A stretch of 41,440 nucleotides of DNA from Alphaproteobacteria bacterium (lineage in GTDB: Bacteria; Pseudomonadota; Alphaproteobacteria; Ferrovibrionales; Ferrovibrionaceae): positions 1 through 41,440 of the forward strand of contig JAHCJQ010000018.1 of assembly GCA_026126215.1 (NCBI GenBank). The letters are read 5' to 3'. Positions 16,844 through 25,788 of the stretch are shown piece by piece. Made by a program: the position numbers and the translations under genes. The notes beneath the pieces are model-generated. The model saw only the letters and a program-made list of their open reading frames with translations. It was not told the DNA's origin and searched no databases. The stretch's first letter is position 1. Every line of letters begins with the position of its first letter.

Positions 16844-18121
16844 TCAGTAAACCAGATCTCGCAAGGTCAGCGCGATGGCCGGCACGAAAGTGATCACCAT
16901 CAGGCAGGCAAATACGACGAGGACGAACGGCAGCAAATGCCTTGCGATCTGCAGGACAGAGACATTCGCCACCTGGCAGGCCGCAAAGAGATTTACTCCG
17001 AATGGCGGCGTTACCATTCCGAGCGCCAGGTTGACGATGATGACAACACCGAAATGGATCGGATCGATCCCGAATCCCGTCGCCACTGGTGTAAGAAGTG
17101 GACCGAGAACGAGGATTGCCGCCCCCGTCTCGACGAACATTCCAACGATAAAGAGCGCAATATTGACGCTGAGGAGATAGGCGGTGGCGCTGTCGAATGT
17201 CGCGTTCAGCCATCCTCCAAGCGCCGTTGGAAGGCCGGCACGGTTCAGAAGATAGCTTAGGAAGGCAGCAGTTGCCACCAGCAGCATGATGGCAGCGGCG
17301 GAGACTGCCGATCGCTGAAGAACTGCGAGTATTTGAAGTACGCCCAGCTCACGATAGACAAGCGCGCCAACGACCAGGGCATATCCCACGGCGACTGCCG
17401 ACGCCTCGGTCGGCGTGAATGCCCCGCCATAAATACCGCCGAGGATGATCACCGGCAGTCCGAGGGCGAGCGCCGCCCGCCGCAGCGCCAGCATGACCGG
17501 CATGCGGTCGGCGCCATCCCGGCGACCGTAGCCGCGCCAGCGACAGAGGCACCAGGTCAGAACAAGGAGGCTGGCACCGATGAACAGCCCCGGCCCCACT
17601 CCGGCAATGAACAGCTCGCCGATCGAAAGCTCGGCCGATACGCCCAGGAGGATCATGGGGATTGACGGGGGAATGATCACGCCAAGCTCCGCCGACGTGG
17701 CCATCAATGCAGCCGCGAAGGCCGGCGGGTAGCCATGCTTGACCATCGACGGGATCAGGATCGAGCCGATGGCGAATACCGTGGCGATACTCGATCCCGA
17801 CACCGAGGCAAATATCATCGACGTAACGACGCAGGTGAGCGCAAGACCTCCGCTCAACCCCCCGACCATGGACTTGGCGAAGTCGATCAGCCGCCGCGAT
17901 ATACCTCCCGCTTCCATCAAGTTTCCGGCCAGGATGAAAAAGGGAATGGCTGCCAGGGGATACTTGTCCAGGCCAATGAACAGTTGCTGCGGCACGACCA
18001 GCATCGACAGGCGGGCATCGCCTCCGACGAAGAGCATGCTTGTCAGCCCGATCGAGATCGCGACGGGAACTGCCAGTCCCAGCAGCAACACCATGGTAAG
18101 AATGACGATGGCCGGCGACAT
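16844..18121 (-). CDS. dctM: TRAP transporter large permease (DctM)
   Basis: A 425-residue, 12-helix DctM protein. ATG 18121 follows GAGGTAAGGCA. The family motifs are clear: GVQ-like LFIGLDKYPLAAIPFFILAG, ALTCVVTSMIFASVSGSSIAT, ELGVIIPPSIPMILLG and the C-terminal LALGMVTPPFGVNLF. It forms the translocation channel with DctQ (4-bp gap) and takes substrate from DctP. It is a conventional three-gene DctPQM TRAP system, unlike the TAXI-type fused one at the left edge. Encoded between the hyuAB genes and the enolase-superfamily gene, it probably imports the substrate of that pathway. Confidence 0.96.
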   Translation of the reverse strand: MSPAIVILTMVLLLGLAVPVAISIGLTSMLFVGGDARLSMLVVPQQLFIGLDKYPLAAIPFFILAGNLMEAGGISRRLIDFAKSMVGGLSGGLALTCVVTSMIFASVSGSSIATVFAIGSILIPSMVKHGYPPAFAAALMATSAELGVIIPPSIPMILLGVSAELSIGELFIAGVGPGLFIGASLLVLTWCLCRWRGYGRRDGADRMPVMLALRRAALALGLPVIILGGIYGGAFTPTEASAVAVGYALVVGALVYRELGVLQILAVLQRSAVSAAAIMLLVATAAFLSYLLNRAGLPTALGGWLNATFDSATAYLLSVNIALFIVGMFVETGAAILVLGPLLTPVATGFGIDPIHFGVVIIVNLALGMVTPPFGVNLFAACQVANVSVLQIARHLLPFVLVVFACLMVITFVPAIALTLRDLVY

Positions 18122-18125
18122 TGCC

Positions 18126-18632
18126 TTACCTCGCCGTGCCGCGATCGGTTTCCGTACTGACGCCGGACAGCAGGCGGACGATCGAGAACATGGCCGTCAG
18201 CGCCGCAATAGTGCAGCCGACGGGCAATGCCGCATACGCCCAGGCTATCGATACTTCGAGGCCGGCCAGTACCTGGAACCGCACCCGCCCGGCAATCAAG
18301 TAGCCATACCAGGCCACCGTCGCGAAGAAGACCAGGCAGGCGAGGAGCGCCACCAGTTCGAGTGCGGTCCTGAGAGGCCCACGAACGCCCGACCGCACCA
18401 CATCCACCGCCACGAGCAGCCCGCCGCGGACCGCCAGGGCAGCGCCAAGGTACACCATCCAGATCAGCAAGGTTCTCGTCAGCGCTTCCGACCAGGTGGA
18501 AGGTTGCATGATGACGAAGCGCATCAGGACCTGATACATGCCAAGACCGACGGAACTGGCCAGAAGTACCGCCACGGCGATGCCGATCGCCTTGGCCATC
18601 GTCTCGTCGATGCGCAGGATTGTCTGAAGCAT
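18126..18632 (-). CDS. dctQ: TRAP transporter small permease (DctQ)
   Basis: A 168-residue, four-helix DctQ subunit (helices near AIGIAVAVLLASSVGLG, TLLIWMVYLGAALAV, LVALLACLVFFATVAW and AYAALPVGCTIAALTAMF). WSEALTRTLLIWMVYLG is the family signature. I chose ATG 18632, giving 15 residues before the first helix. A GTG at 18683 overlaps the dctP stop as GTGA and would add 17 residues, but that extension would span a strong GC hairpin (18643-18670). It pairs with DctM and contacts loaded DctP. Confidence 0.9.
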   Translation of the reverse strand: MLQTILRIDETMAKAIGIAVAVLLASSVGLGMYQVLMRFVIMQPSTWSEALTRTLLIWMVYLGAALAVRGGLLVAVDVVRSGVRGPLRTALELVALLACLVFFATVAWYGYLIAGRVRFQVLAGLEVSIAWAYAALPVGCTIAALTAMFSIVRLLSGVSTETDRGTAR

Positions 18633-18642
18633 CGGGCGGCGC

Positions 18643-18670
18643 GGCCCGGCCCGCTCAAGCGGACCGGGCC
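18643..18670 (-). promoter_or_regulatory. Intercistronic hairpin between dctP and dctQ
   Basis: A 12-bp inverted repeat (11 of 12 paired) with a TCAA loop lies immediately after the dctP stop codon at 18680. There is no T-tract, so it is not a standard terminator. Hairpins at this position commonly protect the upstream binding-protein mRNA and lower expression of the membrane subunits; that role is inferred. Confidence 0.55.
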
Positions 18671-18679
18671 CGTCCGATG

Positions 18680-19654
18680 TCACTTGGTGTTGCGAATGGC
18701 CTCGAGCGTCTCACGCCCGAAGCGCCGCGCAAACTCTGCTTCGGCGGGCTTGAGCGCCTGCACGAACGCGTCGATATCGGCCACCTTGGTAACCTGCATT
18801 CCTTCCGATGCAAGCGCTTTGATGGTTTCCTCCTCCAGTTCCTGGACGCGCTTGCGCAGCGCGAGCGCCGCGGTCTTTGCGGCATCGGCGACAATCTGCC
18901 GATCCTGGGGGCTGAGCTTCCCCCAGGTCACGGGCGAGGCAAGCATCGGCGTGATGATGAACCGATGCCCGGTCAGCGAGATATGCTTGGCAGCCTGGAA
19001 GAACCGGCCCGAGCGAACGGTCGTGGAAGGATTGTCCATACCGTCGACCGCGCCCTGCTGGAGGGCCCCGAACAGTTCCGGAAATGCCATTGGTGTCGGC
19101 AGCGCGCCGAGCGTGCGGAAGGTGATGAGGTGGATCTCGTTCTCCTGGGTGCGGATCTTGAGGCCACGCAGATCCTCGGGCTTGGTGATTGGTCTCGGAT
19201 TGGTCACCAGATGGACCGGCCCCAGATAGCCAAAGGCAAGACCGACCAGATTCCGCCCATTGATCTTGCCGATGAGACCCTGCCCGACGGCGCCGTCAAG
19301 GACCGCGTCGGCGTGGGCAAACCCGCGGATCAGGAACGGAACCTCGAAGACAGCGACGTCGGGGACGAAATTGCCGAGCGGCGCCGGGGAGGTGAAGTTG
19401 AGATCGAGCGTGCCGATCTGAAGTCCCTCGATCATCTCCCGTTCGCCACCGAGTTGGCTGGCCGGAAAGATCTCGACGTTGAGCCGGCCGCCGCTTTTCT
19501 GCTTCACTTCCTCCGCGAGGATACCTGCGGCGTAGCCATAAGGGGAGGTGGCGGCGGTGGCAAACCCCAGCTTCAGGGACGTTTGCGCATTCGCGACCCC
19601 GGCCGCGGCCGAGACCGAAATCGCAGCCGCCAAACAGAATGCCGATAGCTTCAT
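18680..19654 (-). CDS. dctP: TRAP transporter substrate-binding protein (DctP)
   Basis: A 324-residue DctP-type binding protein. ATG 19654 is preceded by GGAGG and starts a clear signal peptide (MKLSAFCLAAAISVSAAAGVANAQ). The mature protein shows the DctP pattern: EVKQKSGGRLNVEIFPASQLGG, LRGLKIRTQENEIHL with the ligand-carboxylate Arg, and ALQQGAVDGMDNP. It delivers an organic acid to DctQM. It lies 55 bp after hyuB, so it is likely co-transcribed with gntR-ridA-hyuAB. Confidence 0.95.
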   Translation of the reverse strand: MKLSAFCLAAAISVSAAAGVANAQTSLKLGFATAATSPYGYAAGILAEEVKQKSGGRLNVEIFPASQLGGEREMIEGLQIGTLDLNFTSPAPLGNFVPDVAVFEVPFLIRGFAHADAVLDGAVGQGLIGKINGRNLVGLAFGYLGPVHLVTNPRPITKPEDLRGLKIRTQENEIHLITFRTLGALPTPMAFPELFGALQQGAVDGMDNPSTTVRSGRFFQAAKHISLTGHRFIITPMLASPVTWGKLSPQDRQIVADAAKTAALALRKRVQELEEETIKALASEGMQVTKVADIDAFVQALKPAEAEFARRFGRETLEAIRNTK

Positions 19655-19709
19655 GAGAAACCTCCAGATTTTGGGCGCCCCGTTTGCCCCATGCATACGG
19701 CATCGCCGT

Positions 19710-21407
19710 TTAAGTCGTCATAGCCTTGCTCTTGACGGAGAGTACTGATGGCCCCCCGGATGTGTCCGGCCTGTCGGCCGCATAGTCGCGCGCCATGGCT
19801 TCCCTGCTGATCAGTCCGGCTTCAAGGTCCCTTTGAATTGCCTTCGCAGAGCGCTCGCCAGGCGGGCCATATCCGCCGCCGCCCGGCAGATCGATCCTGA
19901 CAAGCTCGCCAGGCTGGATGACACTCCGCCCTTTCGCCACGAGCGCCCTGCCATCTGCACCGACCGCAGCCCCGGCCGATCCATTGCCGCCGCCCATCGC
20001 CCCGCGGGGAACATCGCGCATTCGGTCATACATTGCCGACAGCATCACTGGCCCCCTGGATCGCACTTCAAAAATGATCGTCTGCCCCAATCCACCTCGA
20101 TAGCGGCCGGGGCCGCCGGAATCGGGACGATACTCGCGTTTATGGAAAAGAAGGGGCGATGCGGCCTCCATGATCTCCGTCGAGACACTTTGGATGCCGC
20201 TTGGGAAGGACGTGGTCGACAGCCCGTCCTTGGACGGCCGCGCTCCCATGCCGCCAACGGAAAAGAATGCAAAGGAGAACGGCTCTCCATCCAATTTGCG
20301 GCCGCCAACCTGCGTCACCCAGAGCCCGGCAGCGCTATCGGCCGGGACCCGGTCGGGCAAGGCCGTGGCAATGGCGGGAAAAATGGCGCTCGGCAGATAG
20401 TGTCCCAGGATATGTCGGGCCGCGGTCGGCGCCGGCGAGACCGGGTTGAGCAGCGAGCCTTGGGGCGCGCTGACATGAACGGGAATGAAACTGCCGTGAT
20501 TGTTGGGCACCTCGGGGGCGAGCACGCATTTGACGGCATAGGTCGAGTAGGCCGTCGTATAGGCGAGCGGCACGTTGATTCCCCGCTCGACGGCTGGATC
20601 GGTCCCGGAGAAATCGACGAACAGTTCGTCCTTTTCGCGCCAGACCGCGACTTCGATCCGCAATGGTCGGTCCATGCCGTCGTTGATCGCCACATGGCTG
20701 AAACGCCCTTCGGGGAAACCTCGCACGGCATTCCGCATTGCCCGCTCCGATCGACCGATGATCTCGTCGGACAGGTCTTCGATATCGGCCAGATCGAACT
20801 CCCGAAGCAGGCCGACCAGACGATCTCCGCCTACTTCGCCGGCAGCAACCTGGGCTTGAAGGTCCCCCAGCACCTCCCGTGGAGTCCGAACATTCGCGGC
20901 TATGAACCCGGCAACGTCCTTGTTGACCTGTCCGGCGATGCGGAGCTTGCAGAAGGGAACCTGCAATCCTTCTTCGAATACCTCGCGGCCATCCGCTGTC
21001 AGGCCGATTCCGCCGACATCGACCATGTGGCAGCAACTCGCGAAGAATCCGACGAGCCGGCTGCGGTGGAATACCGGCGTGACCACCGACATGTCGTTGA
21101 GTTGCCCGGCCAGGCGATAGGGATCATTCGAGAGCAGCGCATCGCCGGGATGCAGATCCTCGGGCGGAAAAGCTTCGAGGAAGTGCCGCATGCCAAGCGC
21201 CATCGTGTTGATATGGCCGGGCGTCCCGGTACGGGCCTGCGCAACCATGCGGCCGCGCCGATCGAAAATTGCCGCGGAAAGGTCCCCTGCTTCACGAACA
21301 ATGGTCGAGAAAGCCGTCCGCATAAGAACTTGGGCTTGCTCCTCGGCAATGGCGAGCAGCCTGTTCCACAGGATCTCCAGCTCGTAGGGCAGGAATTCTC
21401 GTCTCAC
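19710..21407 (-). CDS. hyuB: Hydantoinase B / oxoprolinase family protein (HyuB)
   Basis: A 565-residue HyuB family protein, full length for the family. The GTG start at 21407 overlaps the hyuA stop as GTGA and has a GGAG site 8 nt upstream. Family motifs include LMRTAFSTIVREAGDLSAAIF, GDALLSNDPY..GQLNDMSV and the C-terminal RIDLPGGGGYGPP. HyuA and HyuB together form ATP-dependent cyclic amidases such as N-methylhydantoinase and 5-oxoprolinase; related acetone and acetophenone carboxylases use the same fold. Coupling to hyuA implies the two proteins form one complex. A five-membered cyclic amide is the likely substrate class, by inference. Confidence 0.94.
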   Translation of the reverse strand: MRREFLPYELEILWNRLLAIAEEQAQVLMRTAFSTIVREAGDLSAAIFDRRGRMVAQARTGTPGHINTMALGMRHFLEAFPPEDLHPGDALLSNDPYRLAGQLNDMSVVTPVFHRSRLVGFFASCCHMVDVGGIGLTADGREVFEEGLQVPFCKLRIAGQVNKDVAGFIAANVRTPREVLGDLQAQVAAGEVGGDRLVGLLREFDLADIEDLSDEIIGRSERAMRNAVRGFPEGRFSHVAINDGMDRPLRIEVAVWREKDELFVDFSGTDPAVERGINVPLAYTTAYSTYAVKCVLAPEVPNNHGSFIPVHVSAPQGSLLNPVSPAPTAARHILGHYLPSAIFPAIATALPDRVPADSAAGLWVTQVGGRKLDGEPFSFAFFSVGGMGARPSKDGLSTTSFPSGIQSVSTEIMEAASPLLFHKREYRPDSGGPGRYRGGLGQTIIFEVRSRGPVMLSAMYDRMRDVPRGAMGGGNGSAGAAVGADGRALVAKGRSVIQPGELVRIDLPGGGGYGPPGERSAKAIQRDLEAGLISREAMARDYAADRPDTSGGPSVLSVKSKAMTT

Positions 21408-23506
21408 TGCGGTCGCTCCGCCTGAATGATCAGGTGCATCAGCCCGTCGGCACGCAATGCCAGACTTGCATCCGGCCCGACGGTAAGGCTGGCATCGCCA
21501 AGTTCGATAATGGCCGGGCCATGGACCGTGGCACCGACACGGAGATCCGCTGCCGCCACAACGGCCGAGTCGACGAAACCGACGCCATCAAACCAGACCG
21601 GCCGGCGGCGGCATGGACCGAAGCCCTTGCGAGGTTGCGGCGGACTTGCCGAGAGCGTCGGTACTGGTCCGCGCACGCGGACCCTCCAGGTCACCAGTTC
21701 AAGCGGCGCGTCGGGACCTGACACTGCATTGAGCCGCCGATACTCGGCCGCAAAGGCCGCTGCCATGGTTTCCGCTGCCTGCCGGCCCAGAGCGTCAACG
21801 GGCACGGGGACCGTGATCTCATGGCCCTGTCCGCGGTATCTCATGTCGGCGGCAATTTCGGTCACGGTCTGGCTGAGAGGCAGTCCAGCCCAAGTGACCA
21901 ACCGGATGCCCTCTGCCCGCAACTCGTCAATTGCCGCCTCCGCCTCCGACCAGTCAACGTCCTCCAGGGCAACGGGAAAACTGCGCGCAGCCTCGAACGA
22001 GACCGGCGCGCAAAGCAAACCGAATGCGGAGCCTACCGCTGCATGACCGGGAACCAGGACCGAACTGCAGCCAAGGATCCGCGCTACACCATATGCATGC
22101 ACCGGTCCGGCTCCGCCAAACGCCACCATCGTATAGGCCGATGGCGTGCGGCCATGCTCCAGCAGGTGAACTCTGGCCGCCGCAGCCATGTTCTCGTTCA
22201 CGACCCGGTGGATACCCCAGGCCGCTTCCTCCACCGACATCCCGAGCGGCTTTGCGACGTGTTCGTCTATCGCCCTTCTCGCCTTCTCCATGTCGAGGCG
22301 CATTCGCCCGCCGAGGAAACTGTCCGCGCCGATATAGCCGAGGACCAGGTCTGCATCGGTCACCGTCGGATGGAGGCCGCCGAGCCCATAGCACGCCGGC
22401 CCTGGATCCGACTCTGCGCTATCGGGTCCCACTTTCAACAGTCCGAGCGAATCGATGCGGGCGATCGAACCACCTCCCGCGCCGATCTCTATCAGATCGA
22501 CCGTGGGGCTCTGCACCGGCAGGCCGCTGCCATGCTTGAACCGGTAGACATGCGCGACTTCCAGCTTGCGGGCGATAAGGGGCGCGCCGTCATCGATGAT
22601 TACGGCCTTTGCCGTCGTTCCGCCCATGTCGAAGAAAAAGACCCGGTCCTCTTCCGAAAGGCGGGCAATGTTGGCGGCGCCGATGGCGCCGGCCGCGGGC
22701 CCGGATTCGAGCAGCCTCACAGGATAGCGTTCGGCGAATTCCGGCGCCGCAGTGCCTCCGTTCGATTGCATGATGAGCAGCGGCGCATCGATGCCGATGG
22801 CGGCGAGGCGCCCTGTCAGGTTGCGCAGGTAAGGCCCGACCTCTGGCGCCACGAAGGCGTTGATGACGGTAGTGGATGCCCGTTCATACTCGCGAATCTC
22901 CGGCGCGACGTCGCAGGAAAGCGACACATGCAGGTTGGGCGCCATCTCACGCGCGATCGACGCAACGCGCCGTTCATGTTGCGAGTTTCGGAAACTATGG
23001 AGCAGGCAAACCGCGATGGACTGGATGCCTGATTCGGTGAGGGCACGCAATTCCTCGCGAACCTGCTCCTCGTCGATCGGTCGCTCGATGCTTCCATCGG
23101 CCAGGATGCGTTCCGATACGGGTCGACGCAACTGCCGCGGCACGATTGGCACGGGCTTCTCGATATCGAGATCGTAAAGATCAAACCGATGTTCCGTTCC
23201 GATCTCGACCGAATCGCGAAAGCCCTGGGTCGTCAGCAGTGCGGTCGGTGCGCCCCGGCGCTGTATGACGGCATTTGTCACCAGCGTAGTGCCGTGAACG
23301 ACGCGGCGCACCTGCCTGGGGTCCAGTGCTCCCTGGGCGATCATCTCGCCCAGTCCTTTCTCTATGCTGGCCGTCGGATCGATGTGATCGGTAAGCACCT
23401 TTCCGGTGCTGGCCCGGCCTGCGGTCGGGTCCACGACATACAGATCGGTGAAGGTTCCGCCAATGTCGATGCCGATCCAGAAATGGCTTGCGCTGGTGCC
23501 GCTCAT
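21404..23506 (-). CDS. hyuA: Hydantoinase A / oxoprolinase family protein (HyuA)
   Basis: A 700-residue HyuA family protein with the actin-like ATPase fold. FWIGIDIGGTFTDLYVVD is the N-terminal phosphate-binding loop, VVHGTTLVTNAVIQRRG follows around residue 90, and VFFFDMGGTTAKAVIID is the second phosphate motif. The ATG overlaps the ridA stop by 4 bp. It supplies ATP-dependent activation of the amide for ring opening together with HyuB. The neighbouring TRAP transporter and enolase-superfamily gene suggest growth on an imported cyclic or acidic compound. This ATP-dependent system is unrelated to the metal-dependent hydantoinase at 3461-4873. Confidence 0.95.
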   Translation of the reverse strand: MSGTSASHFWIGIDIGGTFTDLYVVDPTAGRASTGKVLTDHIDPTASIEKGLGEMIAQGALDPRQVRRVVHGTTLVTNAVIQRRGAPTALLTTQGFRDSVEIGTEHRFDLYDLDIEKPVPIVPRQLRRPVSERILADGSIERPIDEEQVREELRALTESGIQSIAVCLLHSFRNSQHERRVASIAREMAPNLHVSLSCDVAPEIREYERASTTVINAFVAPEVGPYLRNLTGRLAAIGIDAPLLIMQSNGGTAAPEFAERYPVRLLESGPAAGAIGAANIARLSEEDRVFFFDMGGTTAKAVIIDDGAPLIARKLEVAHVYRFKHGSGLPVQSPTVDLIEIGAGGGSIARIDSLGLLKVGPDSAESDPGPACYGLGGLHPTVTDADLVLGYIGADSFLGGRMRLDMEKARRAIDEHVAKPLGMSVEEAAWGIHRVVNENMAAAARVHLLEHGRTPSAYTMVAFGGAGPVHAYGVARILGCSSVLVPGHAAVGSAFGLLCAPVSFEAARSFPVALEDVDWSEAEAAIDELRAEGIRLVTWAGLPLSQTVTEIAADMRYRGQGHEITVPVPVDALGRQAAETMAAAFAAEYRRLNAVSGPDAPLELVTWRVRVRGPVPTLSASPPQPRKGFGPCRRRPVWFDGVGFVDSAVVAAADLRVGATVHGPAIIELGDASLTVGPDASLALRADGLMHLIIQAERPQ

Positions 23507-23910
23507 GGCTCAGGCCCCCAACGAAAGGCAGGATCCATGGCAATGGCGTCGATTTCGACGTCGATGCCCCGGAGTACGGCCTGCACCAGGGTCCGCGCCG
23601 GCCGCGGTTCCGGCATGCGCTTCTGGTACAGCGCATTGAACTCGCCTACCCAGGCAAGGTCGGTCAGATACACGGTCACCTTGACGACGTGTTGCAGCGA
23701 GAGGCCAGCCCCGGTGAGGATCGCCGAAACGTTGTCGAGGGTGAGTTCGACCTGCTCGGCGAACGAGGCATCGATCGGTGCGTTGGTTTCCCGGGACAAA
23801 GGCCCCTGCCCGGAGAGAAATACGAAGGGGCCGCAACGCAGCGCCTGCGGATAAGGGCCGCGACCGCGTGGCGCCTGGTCGACAATGATCGGGCGCTTTT
23901 CGTAACTCAT
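23503..23910 (-). CDS. RidA/YjgF-family protein (second copy)
   Basis: A 135-residue RidA protein. The start ATG 23910 is fixed by its 4-bp overlap with the gntR stop; an open extension upstream is only gntR read in another frame. Family elements: PYPQALRCGPFVFLSGQGPL, QVELTLDNVSAILTGAGL, KVTVYLTDL and the C-terminal VEIDAIAMDP. The Arg of the RidA motif appears within PRPARTLVQA. RidA proteins convert reactive enamines/imines to keto acids plus ammonia. As the second gene of the operon it may handle an imine from the downstream pathway. It belongs to a different subgroup from the RidA at 2257-2715. Confidence 0.92.
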   Translation of the reverse strand: MSYEKRPIIVDQAPRGRGPYPQALRCGPFVFLSGQGPLSRETNAPIDASFAEQVELTLDNVSAILTGAGLSLQHVVKVTVYLTDLAWVGEFNALYQKRMPEPRPARTLVQAVLRGIDVEIDAIAMDPAFRWGPEP

Positions 23911-24578
23911 GCGGCGCTTTCCGCCTCGGCATCGCGCATCGACTTGAAGCTCGAGGCAATGTTCGAGATGTGCATGCCCATCGCCTTGGCAGCCGCCTCG
24001 CCATCGCGGCGCTCCAGCGCCTCCAGAACCCGCTGCATCTCCCGCAGGGATTCCGCGACACGACCCGGAAGAATTGCGGTCGATGAGCGAACCCATCGAA
24101 TCTGGTCGCGCAGGTTGCGCAGCATGTCGAAGATCTTGCGGTTGCCGGCCGCGAGATGCACGGTCGCGTGAAAATCGTCGTCGAAAGCCTGGAAATCGGC
24201 AAAGTGCCCATCGACGCCGGTGGCCGCCAACACTTCGAAAGCAGCGCGCAGTCGCGCCAGTTCCACATCGTCGATGCGGCTTGCGGCCTGTCGCGCCGCA
24301 TGGATTTCCAGAACGAGGCGAAGCTCCGCCATCTCCGCAAGTTCGGCGAGGGTTGGCGCGCTGACGAACGTCCCGCTCTGCGGCTGGATCCTGATCCATC
24401 CCTCGCTTTCAAGGCGAGTCAAAGCGGTACGGATCGGCGAGCGCCCAAGCTTCAGTTCCGCAGCCAGCATGGTCTCGGACAGCCGCTGGCCGGGGCCATA
24501 GGTCCTGTTGAGAATTGAGTCCTTTATGCGTGCATAGGCGAGTGCGGCCGGTGAAAAGGATTGGTATTTTGCCGTCAT
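23907..24578 (-). CDS. GntR-family (FCD domain) transcriptional regulator
   Basis: A 223-residue GntR regulator of the FadR/FCD subgroup. The N-terminal winged HTH is clear (AYARIKDSILNRTYGPGQRL, then LKLGRSPIRTALTRLESEGW); the helical FCD effector domain contains the metal-ligand pattern with FDDDFHATVHLAAGN. It is the first gene of the ridA-hyuAB-dctPQM-enolase operon and is divergent from the 2-hydroxyacid dehydrogenase gene. A perfect-arm dyad sits just upstream of its start, so autorepression released by the pathway substrate is likely. Confidence 0.94.
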   Translation of the reverse strand: MTAKYQSFSPAALAYARIKDSILNRTYGPGQRLSETMLAAELKLGRSPIRTALTRLESEGWIRIQPQSGTFVSAPTLAELAEMAELRLVLEIHAARQAASRIDDVELARLRAAFEVLAATGVDGHFADFQAFDDDFHATVHLAAGNRKIFDMLRNLRDQIRWVRSSTAILPGRVAESLREMQRVLEALERRDGEAAAKAMGMHISNIASSFKSMRDAEAESAA

Positions 24579-24591
24579 TTCAGACTACCCA

Positions 24592-24634
24592 ACTAGTTAC
24601 CTAGTATGCTACTTGACAGCCATACGGCGGTCAA
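24592..24634 (-). promoter_or_regulatory. Candidate promoter and GntR operator
   Basis: On the minus strand, TTGACC (24634-24629) and TAGCAT (24611-24606) are spaced by 17 nt, a plausible sigma-70 promoter for gntR. Immediately downstream is the dyad ACTAG-N4-CTAGT (24592-24605), positioned at the expected transcription start. That is a typical autorepressor site; assignment to the encoded GntR protein is inference. The divergent dehydrogenase gene may be affected too. Confidence 0.5.
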
Positions 24635-24682
24635 TGTCCTTTCTGCCTCCCATGCAACTTGCGATGCTGAACCGGAGCCACC

Positions 24683-25633
24683 TTGTCGCGACCCGTCATC
24701 CTCCTGACGCAACCGATCCATTCCTCGTCCATGGCGCGCCTGGCCGACGTGGCGGAGTTGCGCGTCGCATCCGATCGCAGCGAGAGGACCCTCATGGCGG
24801 CCATCGGCGAGGCCGCGGCCCTGGTGGTTCGTGACCCGATAACGCCTGCGATTATCGAAGCCGGACGCGAACTTCGGATCGTCGCGCGGCATGGCGTCGG
24901 CGTGGATTACATCCCCGTCGAGCTATGCAGCCGATTGCGCATTCCAGTGACCATCACGCCCGATGCCAATGCAACTTCGGTCGCCGAATGGACCATCGGC
25001 GCCATGATTGCCCTCTCGCACCACTTCGGGATTGCGATGCGGAGAGCGCGGGAGGGCGAATGGAAAAACCGAGACGGACTGACCGGATTCGAGCTGCGCG
25101 GCCGAACCTTAGGGATCGTTGGCCTGGGCCGAATCGGCCGGCAGGTCGCGAGAATCGCGTCGACAGGTCTACAGATGCGTGTTCTCGCCACCCGGCCACG
25201 CCAGGCCGCGCCGACTGATATTCCTGGTCGGATCGACTTCGTGCCGCTGGAGCAATTGCTCGGGGCCTCGGATATCGTCAGCCTGCACTTACCATACGGA
25301 CCGGAAACGCATCACATCATCGGCCGCGAGAGACTGGCGTTGATGCGACCCGGCGCGATCCTCATCAATTCGGCACGCGGCGGTCTGATCGACACCGCCG
25401 CCCTGGCCGCGACGATCACAGGGAAACGACTTTCGGGCGCGGCGCTGGATGGCGTCGCGGAAGGTGTCCTGCCGGACGACCACCCGCTCCTCCACCAGGA
25501 CAATGTCATCGTCACGCCGCATGCCGCGGCGCTGACCCAGGAGGCGATGCAGCGCATGGGCGACGCGGTGGCTGATGATATTCTCCGCGTGCTCGCCGGC
25601 AAGAAGCCGACAAATCAGGTGAACTCGTTCTAA
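24683..25633 (+). CDS. D-isomer-specific 2-hydroxyacid dehydrogenase family protein
   Basis: A 316-residue NAD(P)-dependent dehydrogenase. It appears to start at TTG 24683, which has GGAG 5 nt upstream; ATG 24731 would remove the first beta strand. The Rossmann motif GLGRIG is at 147-152, and the next strand ends VLATRPR, where Arg instead of Asp favours NADPH. The catalytic set is Arg232 (NSARGGLID), an acidic residue near 260 (ALDGVAEGV) and His280 (VTPHAAA). Family members interconvert 2-hydroxy and 2-keto acids. Divergent from gntR with about 104 bp between starts, it probably belongs to the same pathway. Confidence 0.92.
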   Translation: MSRPVILLTQPIHSSSMARLADVAELRVASDRSERTLMAAIGEAAALVVRDPITPAIIEAGRELRIVARHGVGVDYIPVELCSRLRIPVTITPDANATSVAEWTIGAMIALSHHFGIAMRRAREGEWKNRDGLTGFELRGRTLGIVGLGRIGRQVARIASTGLQMRVLATRPRQAAPTDIPGRIDFVPLEQLLGASDIVSLHLPYGPETHHIIGRERLALMRPGAILINSARGGLIDTAALAATITGKRLSGAALDGVAEGVLPDDHPLLHQDNVIVTPHAAALTQEAMQRMGDAVADDILRVLAGKKPTNQVNSF

Positions 25634-25788
25634 CCGAAGGCATTCTGTGTAGCGACCTGGCCTCCGGAGACCCCTCGCCGACAATGAGAGTCCAAGGTCA
25701 CCTGTTCCGAAACCCATCCTTGGACCGCCGGAAGGTGGAGTCGTCCGGCTTCGGCCCGATGGCGGGCTGGCGCAGGGCGTTGAACGCA

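Noticed and set aside
19833..21425. Long plus-strand open frame (about 530 codons) opposite hyuB
   Set aside because: It is antisense to a gene with clear family motifs, as are the long frames opposite hyuA (21821-23032) and the E2-E1-JAB gene (35325-36488). High GC content produces such antisense frames.
23911..24399. N-terminal extension of the second RidA protein
   Set aside because: The extension is the gntR gene read out of frame; the ATGA overlap fixes the RidA start at 23910.
25690..25725. Terminator with arms GTCCAAGG/CCTTGGAC after the dehydrogenase gene
   Set aside because: The arms are only 8 bp with a 20-nt loop and no T-tract; the 25789-25818 hairpin is a better candidate.
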